Below are positions 23,988 to 33,871 of a DNA stretch of 64,000 nt, piece after piece. A program made the position numbers and the translations under genes. This DNA comes from Acidobacteria bacterium Ga0074141 (lineage in GTDB: Bacteria; Acidobacteriota; Blastocatellia; Pyrinomonadales; Pyrinomonadaceae). The notes beneath the pieces are model-generated. The model ran no database searches. It saw only the letters and a program-made list of their open reading frames with translations, and was not told where the DNA came from. The stretch covers positions 62,001 through 126,000 of the forward strand of contig LNDP01000014.1 of the NCBI GenBank assembly GCA_001464665.1, written 5' to 3'. Numbering within the stretch: the first letter of the stretch is position 1; every line of letters begins with the position of its first letter.

Positions 23988-25351
23988 AAATCTAACTGCC
24001 GCAGACGCTCGGCAACGTCATTAAGATCGAGTTCGCTAACGTCATCTACAGAAGAACATATCTGCATCAGTAGCTCGTCTTGGGCGTTGCCGCGGCGGTG
24101 GGCTTCGGAATAGGGCATATCTTCGCGGAACGTGACCATTGAATACTTTGAAAAGTAATCGGGATCGGTTTGTTCAAGCCGGGTTTCGAGTTCGCGTTTG
24201 CGTTGAAAGACGGGGTCGGCAACACGGTCGCGCATCTCGTAGAAATTCTCTTCGGCAAGGTCCGCGATGGCGTCGGTGTTTACTTTTCGGAGTTCACTAT
24301 ATTCTTCATAGACTGAGGCCCAGTCGGGCTGGCCGGCCGATGACAAGAGGCCGTCGAGCACTCGGACGTCTTCGAATGAGCAGTTCATGCCCTGGCCGTA
24401 GAAGGGCACGATCGCGTGGGCCGAATCGCCGAGCAGAAGCGCTTTTCCGCCGGCGTTCCAGGGCCAGCACTTGATGGTCCCGAGTTGGCCGGTCGGATTG
24501 GCGAAGAAATCTTCGACAAGCGTTGGCATCAGCGGAACGGCGTCGGGGAATTCGGTGTTGAAGAAATTGATGACACTCTCCGAATCGGTGAGCGACTCGA
24601 AGGACCACTCAGACTGGCCGCCCGCTAACTCAGGCGGATCTGACTTGTGTGCCAAGAATAGCGTGCAGGTGAAGCTGCCGTCGTGGTTCGGCAGGGCGAT
24701 CATCATGAACCGGTGCCGCGGCCAGATGTGGAGAGCGTTCTTTTCAAGCAGAAACGAGCCGCCGGGGCCGGGCGGAATGTGGAGTTCTTTATAGCCGTGG
24801 TCGAGAAATCGCGAAGAGAATTCGAAGCCGGGCATTTGCCGCTGCATTGCTTGCCGGACGGGCGAACCGGCTCCATCGGTCGCGATGACGGTATCGGACC
24901 GCACCGTACGGCCGCTCGCAAAGCTGACCTCGCCGGTTGCGGTGTCGAGATCGGTGCAGCGTTCGTTGAAGATGAAAGTTGAGTTCGGATATTTATCGGC
25001 CTCGTTCATCAGCGCGATGTTGAGGCCCGACCGCGAGACCGAGTTGATGTATTCGCCTTCGCGGCCGCTGTAGGGCAGAAGCTTTTGTCCGCCGTCGACG
25101 CCGTGGATCATCCGCCCGCGCATCGGCACCGCCTCCGCGAGCATAAAGGCGTCCATTCCGACCTCGCGAAGAGCGGCGATGCCGCGGTCTGAGAGGGCGA
25201 GGTTGATCGAGCGGCCGGCCTCGACCTCCGCATTACGCATATCGCCGCGGGCCTCGAAGACGCTAACGCTAAAGCCGCGGCGGGCGAGGTAGATGGAAAG
25301 GAGCGAACCCGCAAGGCCCGCACCGATGATCGTGACGCTGTTGCTATTCAT
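23984..25351 (-). CDS. kmo: Kynurenine 3-monooxygenase
   Basis: 455 aa from ATG 25351 (the frame opens further upstream without support). FAD GAGLAG at residues 10-15 after a hydrophobic strand, [19 protein letters not shown] (typical KMO), TDGAGSPVRQAM, the GD motif ALLLGDSAHAIVPFYGQGMNC. Aromatic-hydroxylase flavoprotein converting kynurenine to 3-hydroxykynurenine with NADPH and O2. A repeat-B-like palindrome at 24611-24642 is translated as DPPELAGGQSEW in a surface region. It starts inside the end of the DinB gene (8-bp overlap). Confidence 0.95.
   Translation of the reverse strand: MNSNSVTIIGAGLAGSLLSIYLARRGFSVSVFEARGDMRNAEVEAGRSINLALSDRGIAALREVGMDAFMLAEAVPMRGRMIHGVDGGQKLLPYSGREGEYINSVSRSGLNIALMNEADKYPNSTFIFNERCTDLDTATGEVSFASGRTVRSDTVIATDGAGSPVRQAMQRQMPGFEFSSRFLDHGYKELHIPPGPGGSFLLEKNALHIWPRHRFMMIALPNHDGSFTCTLFLAHKSDPPELAGGQSEWSFESLTDSESVINFFNTEFPDAVPLMPTLVEDFFANPTGQLGTIKCWPWNAGGKALLLGDSAHAIVPFYGQGMNCSFEDVRVLDGLLSSAGQPDWASVYEEYSELRKVNTDAIADLAEENFYEMRDRVADPVFQRKRELETRLEQTDPDYFSKYSMVTFREDMPYSEAHRRGNAQDELLMQICSSVDDVSELDLNDVAERLRQLDL
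24611..24642. repeat. Repeat family B copy inside kmo
   Basis: AGACTGGCCGCCCGCTAACT followed by CAGGCGGATCTG matches the intergenic copies at 10518 and 36693 at most positions and keeps the GCCGCC/GGCGG pairing. It is in frame with kmo. Confidence 0.5.
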
Positions 25352-25871
25352 GTTCAGCCGGAAGCTGCCGGGTGTGGTTCTCCAAGTGGATTGTAACAAA
25401 CTCGAGTCCCTTGGCCGGGGTGAAATCGCCAAACAAGTGATGGGTCATTTTCGCTTGTGGATTCTCTATTTTTGCAGTTAACTTTGCCTCGAATCTTTCA
25501 CCGAAGTCGCGAAGCTGCTTGAGCGCCTCGGTCCGGTCCTCGATACAATCATCGGGACGGATCTCGGTCGGCGACTTTGCACCTGCCGGAAGCCGGCGGT
25601 TTCGCATGATGTAGGGAAGAGCGAAGAGGCGAAGAAATGTCCGCAAAAAAATGCCGCCTCGCGGCCGCAAACCGACGCCGGTGTCCTGTTCGCGAATGAG
25701 CACTTCGTAAGCTGCCCGAAGATGCTCGGTTATCTCCATCGGCGACCACTTTCCTTCGCCGACCGGCTTCGTCCACGCCGATTCGTCGAGGTCGGCGGCA
25801 ATGTCAATGTACCGACTAAGCGAATCCGAGTGCGTCGCAACTAGCGCGTTCCATTGGCTATCGTTTGTCAT
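25344..25871 (-). CDS. DinB-superfamily protein
   Basis: 175 aa, four-helix bundle type: WNALVATHSDSLSRYIDIA, WSPMEITEHLRAAYEVLI, and a C-terminal LEFVTIHLENHTRQL whose His residues match the metal triad pattern of DinB/YfiT proteins. Function unclear (thiol-dependent transferases in some members). It overlaps the kmo start by 8 bp, so they are probably co-translated. Confidence 0.82.
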   Translation of the reverse strand: MTNDSQWNALVATHSDSLSRYIDIAADLDESAWTKPVGEGKWSPMEITEHLRAAYEVLIREQDTGVGLRPRGGIFLRTFLRLFALPYIMRNRRLPAGAKSPTEIRPDDCIEDRTEALKQLRDFGERFEAKLTAKIENPQAKMTHHLFGDFTPAKGLEFVTIHLENHTRQLPAEHE

Positions 25872-25892
25872 TGAGGAAACAAATCAGCTAAC

Positions 25893-28565
25893 TTAATTGA
25901 TCTTTTCAACCCGCACGGCCGTCACCTTGAACTCGGGTGCGAGCGTAAAGCGGTCGCGGACCGGACTCGTTGCGTAGTTCAAAAAGACCTTCGGGTCGTG
26001 GAACGTGGCGAAGAGCTTTCCGGGCTGCACCTTCTCGGTGATTTTGACGGGCAATTCGGCCTCGCCGTGTCCGCTTATCATCCGAACCCGTTCGCCGTGT
26101 TCAAGCCCGATCTGCTCCGCATCGGCCCGACAAATCATTAATTCGTCGGTTGGGAGCAATTCGATGTTCGGCGTTCGCATCGTCATCGTTCCCGCATTGA
26201 AATGATAAAGCGTGCGGCCGGTCGTAAGCAAAAACGGGAAGTCGGCGGAGACGCGTTCGGGCGTCGGCCGATACTTTATGCGGCGGAGTGCGGCCCGCTT
26301 GCCGAGCGAAAAGCTCTCGCCGTGGAGAACCGTCTCGCCGGGGTGCGATTCATCCGGGCAGGGCCACTGCAGGCCGTGATGGTCGATTCGCGGGTAGCTG
26401 ATGCCGCGGCCGGCGGGCCAAACGGCACGGACCTCGTTCCAGATCTCTTCGGCGGACGTGAATGCAAAATGCTCGCCTTTGCCCATCGCCTTTGCCACCT
26501 CGCAGACGATCTCCCAATCGTTGCGGGCATTGCCGCGGGGCGTTACGGCCGCACGGATGCGCTGGATGCGGCGTTCGGCGTTCATAAAGGTGCCGTCCTT
26601 CTCGAATGAGGATTGTGCCGGCAGGAAGACGTCGGCGAACCTCTTCGCCGTCTCGTTCATGAAAAAATCCTGGACGACGCAGAACTCGAGCCCCGTGAGC
26701 GAGCGTTCGGTCTCGTGCGAATTGGCGTTCGAGAAAAAGACGTCGTAACCGATGGTCCAGAGGGCTTTGAGCTTGCCGGACTTGGCGGCATCGATCATTT
26801 GCAATTGATTGAGCCCTTTTGACTCAGGCACCGGAGCGTTCCAGATGGATTCAAAAAGCGGGCGGCCTTCCTCGACGGCGATGGAGCCGGTCAAGATGCC
26901 GGGGTCGCAGCCCATATGTGCCGAGCCCTGAACATTATTCTGCCCGCGGAGCGGATTGACACCCGAGCCGGGCTTGCCGATGTTTCCGGTCAGAAGCGCG
27001 AGGTTGACGACCGTCATCACGCCCTCGGTGCCTTGAAGATGCTCGGTCATCCCGAGGCCATGGAAGCACATCGCGGGTTTTGCGGACGCATACATCCGGG
27101 CCGCGGCACGAATATCTTCGGCAGCGACGCCGCATTCCTCCGCCACCGCCTCGGGCGAATAGTCGGCGAGAAACGTCTTGAACTGCTCGAACTCATCGAC
27201 CCGTTCGCTGATGAAATCTTCGTCGGCGAGGCCTTCATCGATGATGGCGTGGGCCAGTGCATTGAAGAGGGGGATGTTGGTCCCGGCATTAAGCTGCAGG
27301 TGTACGTCGGCGTATTTTGTAAGCTCGGTGCGACGCGGGTCGATGATGATCAGCTTCGTGCCGCGGCGGACGGCCTGCTTCATTCTTGCGCCGGGAATCG
27401 GATGATTTTCGGTCGGGTTCGCTCCGCAGATGAGGATGCTCCGGGCGAGTTCGATGTCGTCAAATGAATTGGTTGCCGCACCGGTGCCGAGCATCATCTT
27501 CATCGCGGCGGCTGTCGGCGTATGGCAAACGCGGGCACAGCAATCGACGTTGTTTGTGCCGAGTGCGACGCGGGCGAACTTTTGCGCTACATAATTTTCT
27601 TCGTTGGTGGCACGTGCCGAGCCGAGCACGGCGATGCTGTCCGGGCCTTCGGTGGCGATGTAGCCGTTCAGCTTTTCGGCGGTGTAGGCGATCGCCTCAT
27701 CCCAGGAGACGTTTCGCCATTCGCCGTTCTCGCGGATCATGGGTTCGGTGACGCGGTCGGGTGCATCGACAAAGCCGTAAGCATAGCGGCCCTTTACGCA
27801 GAGATGGCCGCTGCTGACGGGTGCGTCGTTGACCGGGCGGACCTGAACGATCTTGTCATTGCGGGTTCCCACGCTCATCTCGCAGCCGGTGCCGCAATAT
27901 GGGCAGGTCGTTCGGGTCCATTTTTCCGCTGTGCCGAGGTTGAGGACCGAGCGGTCCTCGAGCGCTCCGGTCGGGCAAACGTCCGAACACGCACCGCAGG
28001 AAACGCAGTTGCTCTCGCCAAACGGGCCGAAGTTGTCCGGCACGATGAATGACTCCTCGCCGCGGCCGGCCACCTGCCAGATAAATTGGCCCTGCACCTC
28101 GTCGCAGATCCGGACGCACGAATAGCAGTCGATGCAGCGGGACATATCGACCTTGATGTAGGTGTGCGAATCATCGACCCGATGGCCGTTGATACTCTGG
28201 GCAAAATCAGCGGCGGTCAGGCCGTAATCGCGGGCGATGCGGTGAAAGGGCTTTTCGGGAAACTGCTCGAACGCCTCGGCCGGATAGCTGCGGGCAAGCA
28301 TCTTGAGGTTCATCCGGCGGCCGGCCTCGACCTCGGCGGAGTGCGTCTCGACCGTCATTCCATCAGCGATCTCGACGGCACACGACGCCGTTTCACGCAG
28401 CGAACCCTCGACATCAACAAGGCACAGGCGGCACGCACCGGCGGGCCTGAGACGCGGGTCATCGCAAAGCGTCGGGATGGAAACACCGCATTCACTTGCG
28501 GCGGCGAGGATCGTTGTGCCCTCGGCGAATTCGCGGGTGGTGCCGTTGATAGTAGCGCGTCGCAT
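25893..28565 (-). CDS. fdhA: Formate-dehydrogenase-like molybdopterin oxidoreductase, alpha subunit
   Basis: 890 aa. Modules in order: [2Fe-2S] ferredoxin domain with CDDPRLRPAGACRLC (about 34-48), a NuoG-type His/Cys [4Fe-4S] segment, two [4Fe-4S] sites (CIDCYSCVRIC and CVSCGACSDVCPTGA), the catalytic-domain cluster CPYCGTGC, and NVDCCARVCHTPTAAA, where Cys stands at the Sec/Cys molybdenum-ligand position. The C terminus is the molydopterin-binding fold. It oxidises formate or reduces CO2 with NAD(P)H or ferredoxin. No beta subunit or fdhD gene is in the window, so partners must be elsewhere. Confidence 0.92.
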   Translation of the reverse strand: MRRATINGTTREFAEGTTILAAASECGVSIPTLCDDPRLRPAGACRLCLVDVEGSLRETASCAVEIADGMTVETHSAEVEAGRRMNLKMLARSYPAEAFEQFPEKPFHRIARDYGLTAADFAQSINGHRVDDSHTYIKVDMSRCIDCYSCVRICDEVQGQFIWQVAGRGEESFIVPDNFGPFGESNCVSCGACSDVCPTGALEDRSVLNLGTAEKWTRTTCPYCGTGCEMSVGTRNDKIVQVRPVNDAPVSSGHLCVKGRYAYGFVDAPDRVTEPMIRENGEWRNVSWDEAIAYTAEKLNGYIATEGPDSIAVLGSARATNEENYVAQKFARVALGTNNVDCCARVCHTPTAAAMKMMLGTGAATNSFDDIELARSILICGANPTENHPIPGARMKQAVRRGTKLIIIDPRRTELTKYADVHLQLNAGTNIPLFNALAHAIIDEGLADEDFISERVDEFEQFKTFLADYSPEAVAEECGVAAEDIRAAARMYASAKPAMCFHGLGMTEHLQGTEGVMTVVNLALLTGNIGKPGSGVNPLRGQNNVQGSAHMGCDPGILTGSIAVEEGRPLFESIWNAPVPESKGLNQLQMIDAAKSGKLKALWTIGYDVFFSNANSHETERSLTGLEFCVVQDFFMNETAKRFADVFLPAQSSFEKDGTFMNAERRIQRIRAAVTPRGNARNDWEIVCEVAKAMGKGEHFAFTSAEEIWNEVRAVWPAGRGISYPRIDHHGLQWPCPDESHPGETVLHGESFSLGKRAALRRIKYRPTPERVSADFPFLLTTGRTLYHFNAGTMTMRTPNIELLPTDELMICRADAEQIGLEHGERVRMISGHGEAELPVKITEKVQPGKLFATFHDPKVFLNYATSPVRDRFTLAPEFKVTAVRVEKIN

Positions 28566-28641
28566 AATGCCTCCTGAAGCCGGATCGGACGGGAAAAAAC
28601 AAAGGCTAGATGCAGGCTAAGCCAAAGGTGATACGACCATT

Positions 28642-28905
28642 TTAGCGCAAGGCTTCGCTGATGACCTCATAAAAGCGGTTGACGTCAGCAAAACTGTTGT
28701 AGAGCGGCACCGGAGCGAAACGAATAACGTCGGGCTCGCGCCAATCGGCAAAGACGCCGCGGTTGGAGAGTGCGAGATTGATGGAGCGGCCGGCCTCGAC
28801 CGTTTCCTTTCGCATATCGCCGCGGATTTCGAACACGGTCACGTCAAATCCGCTACGCGCGAGATATATCGAAAGCAAGAAACCCGCCAGCCTGGCGCCT
28901 ATCAT
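28642..28905 (-). pseudogene. Chimeric relic: kmo N terminus fused to kynU C terminus
   Basis: An 87-codon frame. Residues 1-50 ([32 protein letters not shown]) match residues 8-57 of kmo; residues 51-87 ([20 protein letters not shown]) match the end of kynureninase. The join falls at a shared Gly codon and keeps the frame. It lacks both active sites, so it is a deletion remnant of an earlier kmo-kynU pair. It lies just beyond the VWA gene. Confidence 0.9.
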
Positions 28906-28928
28906 TGTAACGTTGTCCTGACCAACAG

Positions 28929-30566
28929 TTATTTTGCGTAGTAACCCGATCTGGTCCTAACAATAATCTCTTTTCGTCTCGGGGTTTCCACTCTTATTCT
29001 TCGCCATGCTCCGTCAAGTTTTTCGTTAGCCGGCTTATATCCAATACTATATATTTTGTTCAGATCGCCAAGTATCTTTTCAAAGACCCCATCAAGGTCG
29101 CTAAGTCGTCGGGCTTTGTGCATAACACCACCACTTTCTTCAGCGAGAATTGAAAGCGTATTTCGTGCATCTCTGTAGACCCGACGAGATGTTTGATCAT
29201 CGCCTTCTGTGTCAAGATAGATCGAAATTACAACAGCAGAACCGCTGCGAACATTTTCTAACAGATCGGCAAAAAGAACTTTCGAACCGAAACCTGGCTG
29301 ATACATGAGTGCATTGTCCGCTCCATCAGTCATTAGAACGACTACCTTTTTATTTTCGGGGTTCTTCAATTCAAAAACATTATTGATCGAAAATTGAAGG
29401 GCGTCCCAAACCAGAGACCCTCCCGAGCCTTTGATCGTGGCTGATCCTTTTACAAGTTCGTCCTTGTCTCTCGTTAATGGGACAACTATGTGAACATCAT
29501 CAGAAAATGTGACTATCGACATGCGGTCTTTCAATTTTTTCCCTTCGATGAACCTCCGCACGGACCTTCGAATAACTCCAATTTTATTTTTCGTCGAGCC
29601 TGAAAAGTCTAATACCAAGGCAATATCCAAAGGAGCCTCGGAGCGCGAAAAAAAGGAAACTTCCTGCTCGTGGTCATCTTCATAGACCCGAAAATCTGAT
29701 CTATCGAGCATTCCCTCAAATGCCGTAAAATCTTGTCTCAGAACCGATACATTTAGATCCACCAAGCGCGAATCGACACGAATCACGTCGCTGTCGGACA
29801 CTTCGAGCCCAAGGGCACTTGCCGAAATTCTTCCACTAAGACTATGCCTTACAGGCAATGGGGCTGGCGAAGGTGGTGGAATCGGGGACCTTATCAACGG
29901 CATTTGATACGTACGTTGTAAAGACGAGATGTATTCAGACATTGGAGGCATATTGTAGAGGCTTCTCCAATTGTCGACTTTCGATTCGGATTGGAGCGGC
30001 TCTAGCATCAAGAAATCGCCCCAAATGCTAACTTGAGTTCCAAACAGTTGCTTTAACCCTGCATGTAACCGCAGTCTGTCCAAAAAAGAGGCATAGTCTT
30101 CGTTCTTTTCGATCTCGCCTTTTCTGACCGCTATGGCGATTACAGGCAATAGATCGACCTGAGTTTCAACAGGCAATACATTTTTGATGAGATAAAACGT
30201 TGCTGAAACACCGCCGGTCCCCACAAGGCTTTTCGTCATCCATCCATGCTTATTGAAAATTTGACATAGTTGGACTTCGTATCTTGGGATTACTTTTGCT
30301 TTCTCTTTTGCCGTACTTTCTTTGTTGAGGCCATTTTTCACCCAGGTTGCAAACGTATTAACGTATTGGGTTTTCAGGTTCTCCAGCTCGGTTTGAAGGT
30401 CTTGGTTGTGGGTTGGATCTTCCGAAGTTTCGATGTTCTCGGCCATTGAATCCAACGTAGCCTTCGAAATGCACTTTTCTCGACCATATGCTGTGCTGGA
30501 AAATATGATAAGCACAAACCATAAAGAAAGGAGCACAGAAAATTTTCTATAGAGTGAATTATGCAC
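28929..30566 (-). CDS. Secreted VWFA-related domain protein (acidobacterial type)
   Basis: 545 aa. Signal peptide at residues 1-28 ([17 protein letters not shown]). The C-terminal ~290 aa are a VWFA-related domain: [33 protein letters not shown], then MIDAS-bearing [16 protein letters not shown] (DxSxS variant, DFSGST), and [14 protein letters not shown] family widely expanded in Acidobacteriota; role unknown, likely adhesive or scaffolding outside the cell. Its start overlaps the kynU stop by 8 bp and a chimeric kmo/kynU relic lies directly after it. Confidence 0.9.
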   Translation of the reverse strand: MHNSLYRKFSVLLSLWFVLIIFSSTAYGREKCISKATLDSMAENIETSEDPTHNQDLQTELENLKTQYVNTFATWVKNGLNKESTAKEKAKVIPRYEVQLCQIFNKHGWMTKSLVGTGGVSATFYLIKNVLPVETQVDLLPVIAIAVRKGEIEKNEDYASFLDRLRLHAGLKQLFGTQVSIWGDFLMLEPLQSESKVDNWRSLYNMPPMSEYISSLQRTYQMPLIRSPIPPPSPAPLPVRHSLSGRISASALGLEVSDSDVIRVDSRLVDLNVSVLRQDFTAFEGMLDRSDFRVYEDDHEQEVSFFSRSEAPLDIALVLDFSGSTKNKIGVIRRSVRRFIEGKKLKDRMSIVTFSDDVHIVVPLTRDKDELVKGSATIKGSGGSLVWDALQFSINNVFELKNPENKKVVVLMTDGADNALMYQPGFGSKVLFADLLENVRSGSAVVISIYLDTEGDDQTSRRVYRDARNTLSILAEESGGVMHKARRLSDLDGVFEKILGDLNKIYSIGYKPANEKLDGAWRRIRVETPRRKEIIVRTRSGYYAK

Positions 30567-31863
30567 TTTCGGTCTCTAAACAATTACTGAAGATAAGAGC
30601 GAATCTGTTGACATCTTCAAACGAATTATAGAGCGGGACGGGAGCGACGCGAATCACGTCCGGCTCGCGCCAATCGGCAAAAACACCGAATTGTGTTATT
30701 TCCTCGAACAATCGCTTATCCGCGTTTTTGACCCGGATCGAAAGCTGGCAGCCGCGTTCATTCGCATCGGTCGGCGTGATGATGGAAACGCGGTCGGAAT
30801 CTACTTGGTTTAAGAGAAATTCGAGATAGCCGGTCAGCTTAACGGATTTTCCGCGAAGTGCGGGCATAGTCGCTTCGTCAAAAATTTCAAGCGACGAACG
30901 CAACGCGGCGAGCTGAAAGATCGGCGGGTTCGAGAGCTGCCAGCCCTCGGCACCGGCGAGCGGGACGAACTCAGGTCCCATTTGAAAACGAGACTGCTTG
31001 TCGTGTCCCCACCAGCCTGCAAATCTCGGCAGATCGAAAGAATTTGCGTGGCGTTCATGGACAAAAATGCCAGCGATCCCGCCCGGGCCTGCGTTTAGAT
31101 ACTTGTACGAACACCAGGCTGCGAAATCGACATCCCAACCATGCAGATTCAGCTCCAGATTTCCCGCGGCGTGGGCCAGGTCAAAGCCGACAACACAGCC
31201 CTTTCGGTGGCCAGCCTCGGTGATCGCGGCCATATCGCACGCCTGACCCGTGTAGTAGTTGACGCCGCCGAGCATAATGAGAGCTATACTGTCGCCCTCG
31301 CGGTCGATGAGATCAAGTACGTCCTCGGTACAGAGCGTCGATTCGCCTTCCCTCGGCGAAAGCTCGACAAGGTTAGGAGTCCCGGTATCGGCGGGCCCGC
31401 CAAACCCGTGGAATTTGAGCTGCGATTCGACAGCGTATCGATCTGACGGGAACGCCCCGCGTTCGATGACGATCTTGTGCCGCTCGGCGGTCGGCCGGTA
31501 GAACGAGACCATCAGCAGATGAAGATTTACCGTCAGCGAGTTCATCGCGACCACCTCGATCGGCTTTGCCCCAACAACTCGAGCAAGCGATTCGGTTACG
31601 AACTCGTGATAAGGAAGCCACGGATGGCGTGCGTGAATGTGGCCCTCGACTCCGAGGCGGGCCCAATCGTCTAGCTCGGCATTGATGTATTCGCGGGCGG
31701 TCTTTGGCTGCAGTCCCAGGGAATTGCCCGTGAAATAGACAGCATCACCGCCCTCGGGAAGCTGCGGAATGAGAAACCGTTCACGGAAACCTGCAAGCGG
31801 ATCCTCGCGGTCGGCGGCCGCCGCAAACTCTGGACCGGGCTTGAATTCATGAACTTGAGCCAT
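30559..31863 (-). CDS. kynU: Kynureninase
   Basis: 434 aa from ATG 31863; a TTG further up (31878) is less likely. PLP enzyme fold type I: PEGGDAVYFTGNSLGLQP, HARHPWLPYHEF, the PLP-Lys site WCSYKYLNAGPGG, GWWGHDKQSRFQMG, and C-terminal [20 protein letters not shown]. It cleaves kynurenine or 3-hydroxykynurenine to (3-hydroxy)anthranilate and alanine. Next in pathway after kmo. Its last ~37 codons are duplicated at 28642-28755. Confidence 0.96.
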   Translation of the reverse strand: MAQVHEFKPGPEFAAAADREDPLAGFRERFLIPQLPEGGDAVYFTGNSLGLQPKTAREYINAELDDWARLGVEGHIHARHPWLPYHEFVTESLARVVGAKPIEVVAMNSLTVNLHLLMVSFYRPTAERHKIVIERGAFPSDRYAVESQLKFHGFGGPADTGTPNLVELSPREGESTLCTEDVLDLIDREGDSIALIMLGGVNYYTGQACDMAAITEAGHRKGCVVGFDLAHAAGNLELNLHGWDVDFAAWCSYKYLNAGPGGIAGIFVHERHANSFDLPRFAGWWGHDKQSRFQMGPEFVPLAGAEGWQLSNPPIFQLAALRSSLEIFDEATMPALRGKSVKLTGYLEFLLNQVDSDRVSIITPTDANERGCQLSIRVKNADKRLFEEITQFGVFADWREPDVIRVAPVPLYNSFEDVNRFALIFSNCLETESA

Positions 31864-32042
31864 AGATCTCTGATACAAATCTAAACCATCCGGAACATTT
31901 CGGAAACCGGAAGCACGCCGTTAGGAATGTAGCAGAAAAATATTCTCTCTCCATGATACGTTTTTCATCCGAAGCTCGCGTTAGAAGTTACGGAGCCGCT
32001 GTGTTGGCTACCAGGTTTCAGATCGAAAAAACGGAGGCACTA

Positions 32043-32435
32043 ATGAAAAACATCTTCAAATTTACTTCTCTTCTCGCTATCGCACTTTTCGCAGGGGCGG
32101 TCGCTACTAACGCTCAAGCGGTTACCAAGGTTGAGGCCGATATCAATTTTGACTTCACCGTTGGCGGCAAGACGCTCGACGCCGGAAAGTATGAGCTTCG
32201 CGTCACTCGGAACTCGGCCGGCGGGGTTTCTGTCGTTATCCTAAACGATGAGCGCAAGGTCGTGCACTCAGTATTCGCCACATATAGCGGCGAGATCGCT
32301 AAGAATTCGGCTGAGCTGGTCTTCACCCGAAGGCAGGGCCAGTGGCAACTGGCGAAGGTGAACATGCTTGATTCGGGTATCGCGGTGCCGCCATCGGGTC
32401 GGGTCAGGTATTCGGCAGACGTAAAGACCGATTAA
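32043..32435 (+). CDS. Small secreted protein
   Basis: 130 aa from ATG 32043, with GGAGG at 32032-32036. Signal peptide 1-24 (LLAIALFAGAVATNAQA), then a compact beta-rich domain: VEADINFDFTVGGKTLDAGK, YELRVTRNSAGGVSVVILN, ELVFTRRQGQWQLAKV. Many Acidobacteriota encode such small exported proteins; function unknown. Single gene with its own terminator. Confidence 0.8.
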   Translation: MKNIFKFTSLLAIALFAGAVATNAQAVTKVEADINFDFTVGGKTLDAGKYELRVTRNSAGGVSVVILNDERKVVHSVFATYSGEIAKNSAELVFTRRQGQWQLAKVNMLDSGIAVPPSGRVRYSADVKTD

Positions 32436-32465
32436 GCCTTCGGCTAACAGGTTGAAAGAGCAAAG

Positions 32466-32504
32466 TGCCTCGTGCCGGACGGGAAAGCCGGTGCGGGGCA
32501 TTTT
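32466..32504 (+). terminator. Terminator after 32043-32435
   Basis: Arms 32466-32478 and 32488-32500 pair over 13 bp with G-U pairs (TGCCTCGTGCCGG / CCGGTGCGGGGCA), followed by TTTT. It may also serve the convergent ACMSD gene. Confidence 0.75.
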
Positions 32505-33519
32505 ACGTTTGGCTGAACTTTGAGAACGGCAGGCCGAGCCAATTGAGGGCGGCTCCGTGGAAGAGCATCGACTTGATCATGTCGTCGTAGGGCATGGAGT
32601 CGATCAGCTTGCCGGGTTCGAGTTCGCCGAGCGGAAAAGGATAATCTGTGCCGAGAGCGACCTGATCCGCACCGACGAGCTTGATCAGATAATCGAGCTT
32701 TGCGGGGCCGTGGACCAGAGCATCGAAATACATCTGGCTGAGATATCGCCGCGGGCTGTGCGGATTATCCACCGCGCAGAGGTCGGGGCGGACATTGAAG
32801 CCATGGTCGATGCGGCCGATGGTCGCCGGGAACGAACCGCCGCCGTGGGCAAAGCAGATGCGAAGGTCGCGGCACTTTTCGAGCGTTCCGGAAAAGATAA
32901 GTGAACAGATCGCCCGCGAGACCTCGGCCGGCATCCCTACGAGCCAGGGGAGCCAATATTTCTGCATATCGGCCTCGCCCATCATCTCCCAGGGATGAAC
33001 GAAAACAGCCATCGAAAGCTCTTCACACGCCTGAAAGAACTCGAGAAACTGCGGCTCGCTGAGATTCAATTGATTGACGTTCGTGCCGACCTGGACGCCG
33101 GCGAGGCCGATCCCTTTGCACCGCTCGAGTTCCTTTATGGCAAGCGACGCGTCTTGCATTGGAACCGTGCCGAGCCCGACGAAGCGAAGCGGGAACTCCG
33201 TGACAATTTCGGCGATGTGGTCGTTCAGGAACTTCGAGACCTCAAGGCAATCGGCCGGCTTTGCCCAGTAGCTGAACATCACGGGCACGGTGGAGAGAAC
33301 CTGTACGCCGATGCCGTGGCTGTCCATTTCCTCGATCCGCTTTGCAGGGTCCCAGCAGTTGTCCTCAACATCACGAAATTGTTTCCCATCATCGCGAACC
33401 ATGTGTGCCGAACACGGCTGGTAATGATCAAGAGCGATGAACCCGCCATACCCAAACCGCTCCTTCCACGCCGGAATGTCCTTTGGGAGAATGTGTGTGT
33501 GTACGTCGATCTTTAGCAT
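32503..33519 (-). CDS. acmsd: 2-amino-3-carboxymuconate-6-semialdehyde decarboxylase
   Basis: 338 aa, amidohydrolase fold. KIDVHTHILPK (zinc HxH), FRDVEDNCWDPAKRIEEMD, VLSTVPVMFSYWAKP, FVHPWEM, KYWLPWLVGMPAE, CFAHGGGSFPATIGRI and LGTDYPFPLGELEPGKLI; close to the animal enzyme along its whole length as I remember it. It removes the carboxyl of ACMS, diverting flux from quinolinate (NAD) towards 2-aminomuconate semialdehyde. It belongs with the dispersed kynurenine genes here. Confidence 0.95.
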   Translation of the reverse strand: MLKIDVHTHILPKDIPAWKERFGYGGFIALDHYQPCSAHMVRDDGKQFRDVEDNCWDPAKRIEEMDSHGIGVQVLSTVPVMFSYWAKPADCLEVSKFLNDHIAEIVTEFPLRFVGLGTVPMQDASLAIKELERCKGIGLAGVQVGTNVNQLNLSEPQFLEFFQACEELSMAVFVHPWEMMGEADMQKYWLPWLVGMPAEVSRAICSLIFSGTLEKCRDLRICFAHGGGSFPATIGRIDHGFNVRPDLCAVDNPHSPRRYLSQMYFDALVHGPAKLDYLIKLVGADQVALGTDYPFPLGELEPGKLIDSMPYDDMIKSMLFHGAALNWLGLPFSKFSQT

Positions 33520-33574
33520 GTTCGGAATTCGTTCGGAGTCCCGTCTTTGGGCAGCTTAAATGACTTCCCGCGGT

Positions 33575-33871
33575 TTAGTCGTTGAGGCGGTTAGGTAGAT
33601 CCATTCGTTCGTGCAGAACGCGTACAACTTCGACCTCGCCACTCCGAGTCTTTCGAAAAAAGACGAGATGGGATTTAACTTTTGATACCCGGTAGCCTTT
33701 CCTAAGCCATCCCATATCCCGTGCCAGGTCAAAGTTTTCGGCGATGAACTCGATCTCGTCGAAGATCAGATTGTAATACCTGTCAGCCTGTTCTATTGAC
33801 CAATTCTCGGCAGTGTAGAGCCAGATCTCGTTGATGTCAGCGAGTGCTTTCCTTGTGATCAGGTAAGGCAT
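33575..33871 (-). CDS. parE: ParE/RelE-superfamily toxin
   Basis: 98 aa. ParE-like: the N-terminal strand YLITRKALADINEIWLYTAENW, helix IEQADRYYNLIFDEIEFIAEN, then GWLRKGYRVSKVKSHLVFF and VVRVLHERMDL. ParE toxins poison DNA gyrase; RelE relatives cut mRNA. The ParE subtype is favoured by the antitoxin. The start abuts the antitoxin stop without a gap. Confidence 0.9.
   Translation of the reverse strand: MPYLITRKALADINEIWLYTAENWSIEQADRYYNLIFDEIEFIAENFDLARDMGWLRKGYRVSKVKSHLVFFRKTRSGEVEVVRVLHERMDLPNRLND

Noticed and set aside
24139-25073. Plus-strand frames opposite kmo
   Set aside because: Shadow frames; no motif and full overlap with a recognised enzyme gene.
26202-27467. Long plus-strand frames opposite fdhA
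   Set aside because: They mirror the codon periodicity of a well-supported minus-strand gene, overlap it fully and show no family motif or ribosome site.
27500-27560. Selenocysteine formate dehydrogenase
   Set aside because: The catalytic position reads as Cys (NVDCCARVCH) and the frame has no internal TGA.
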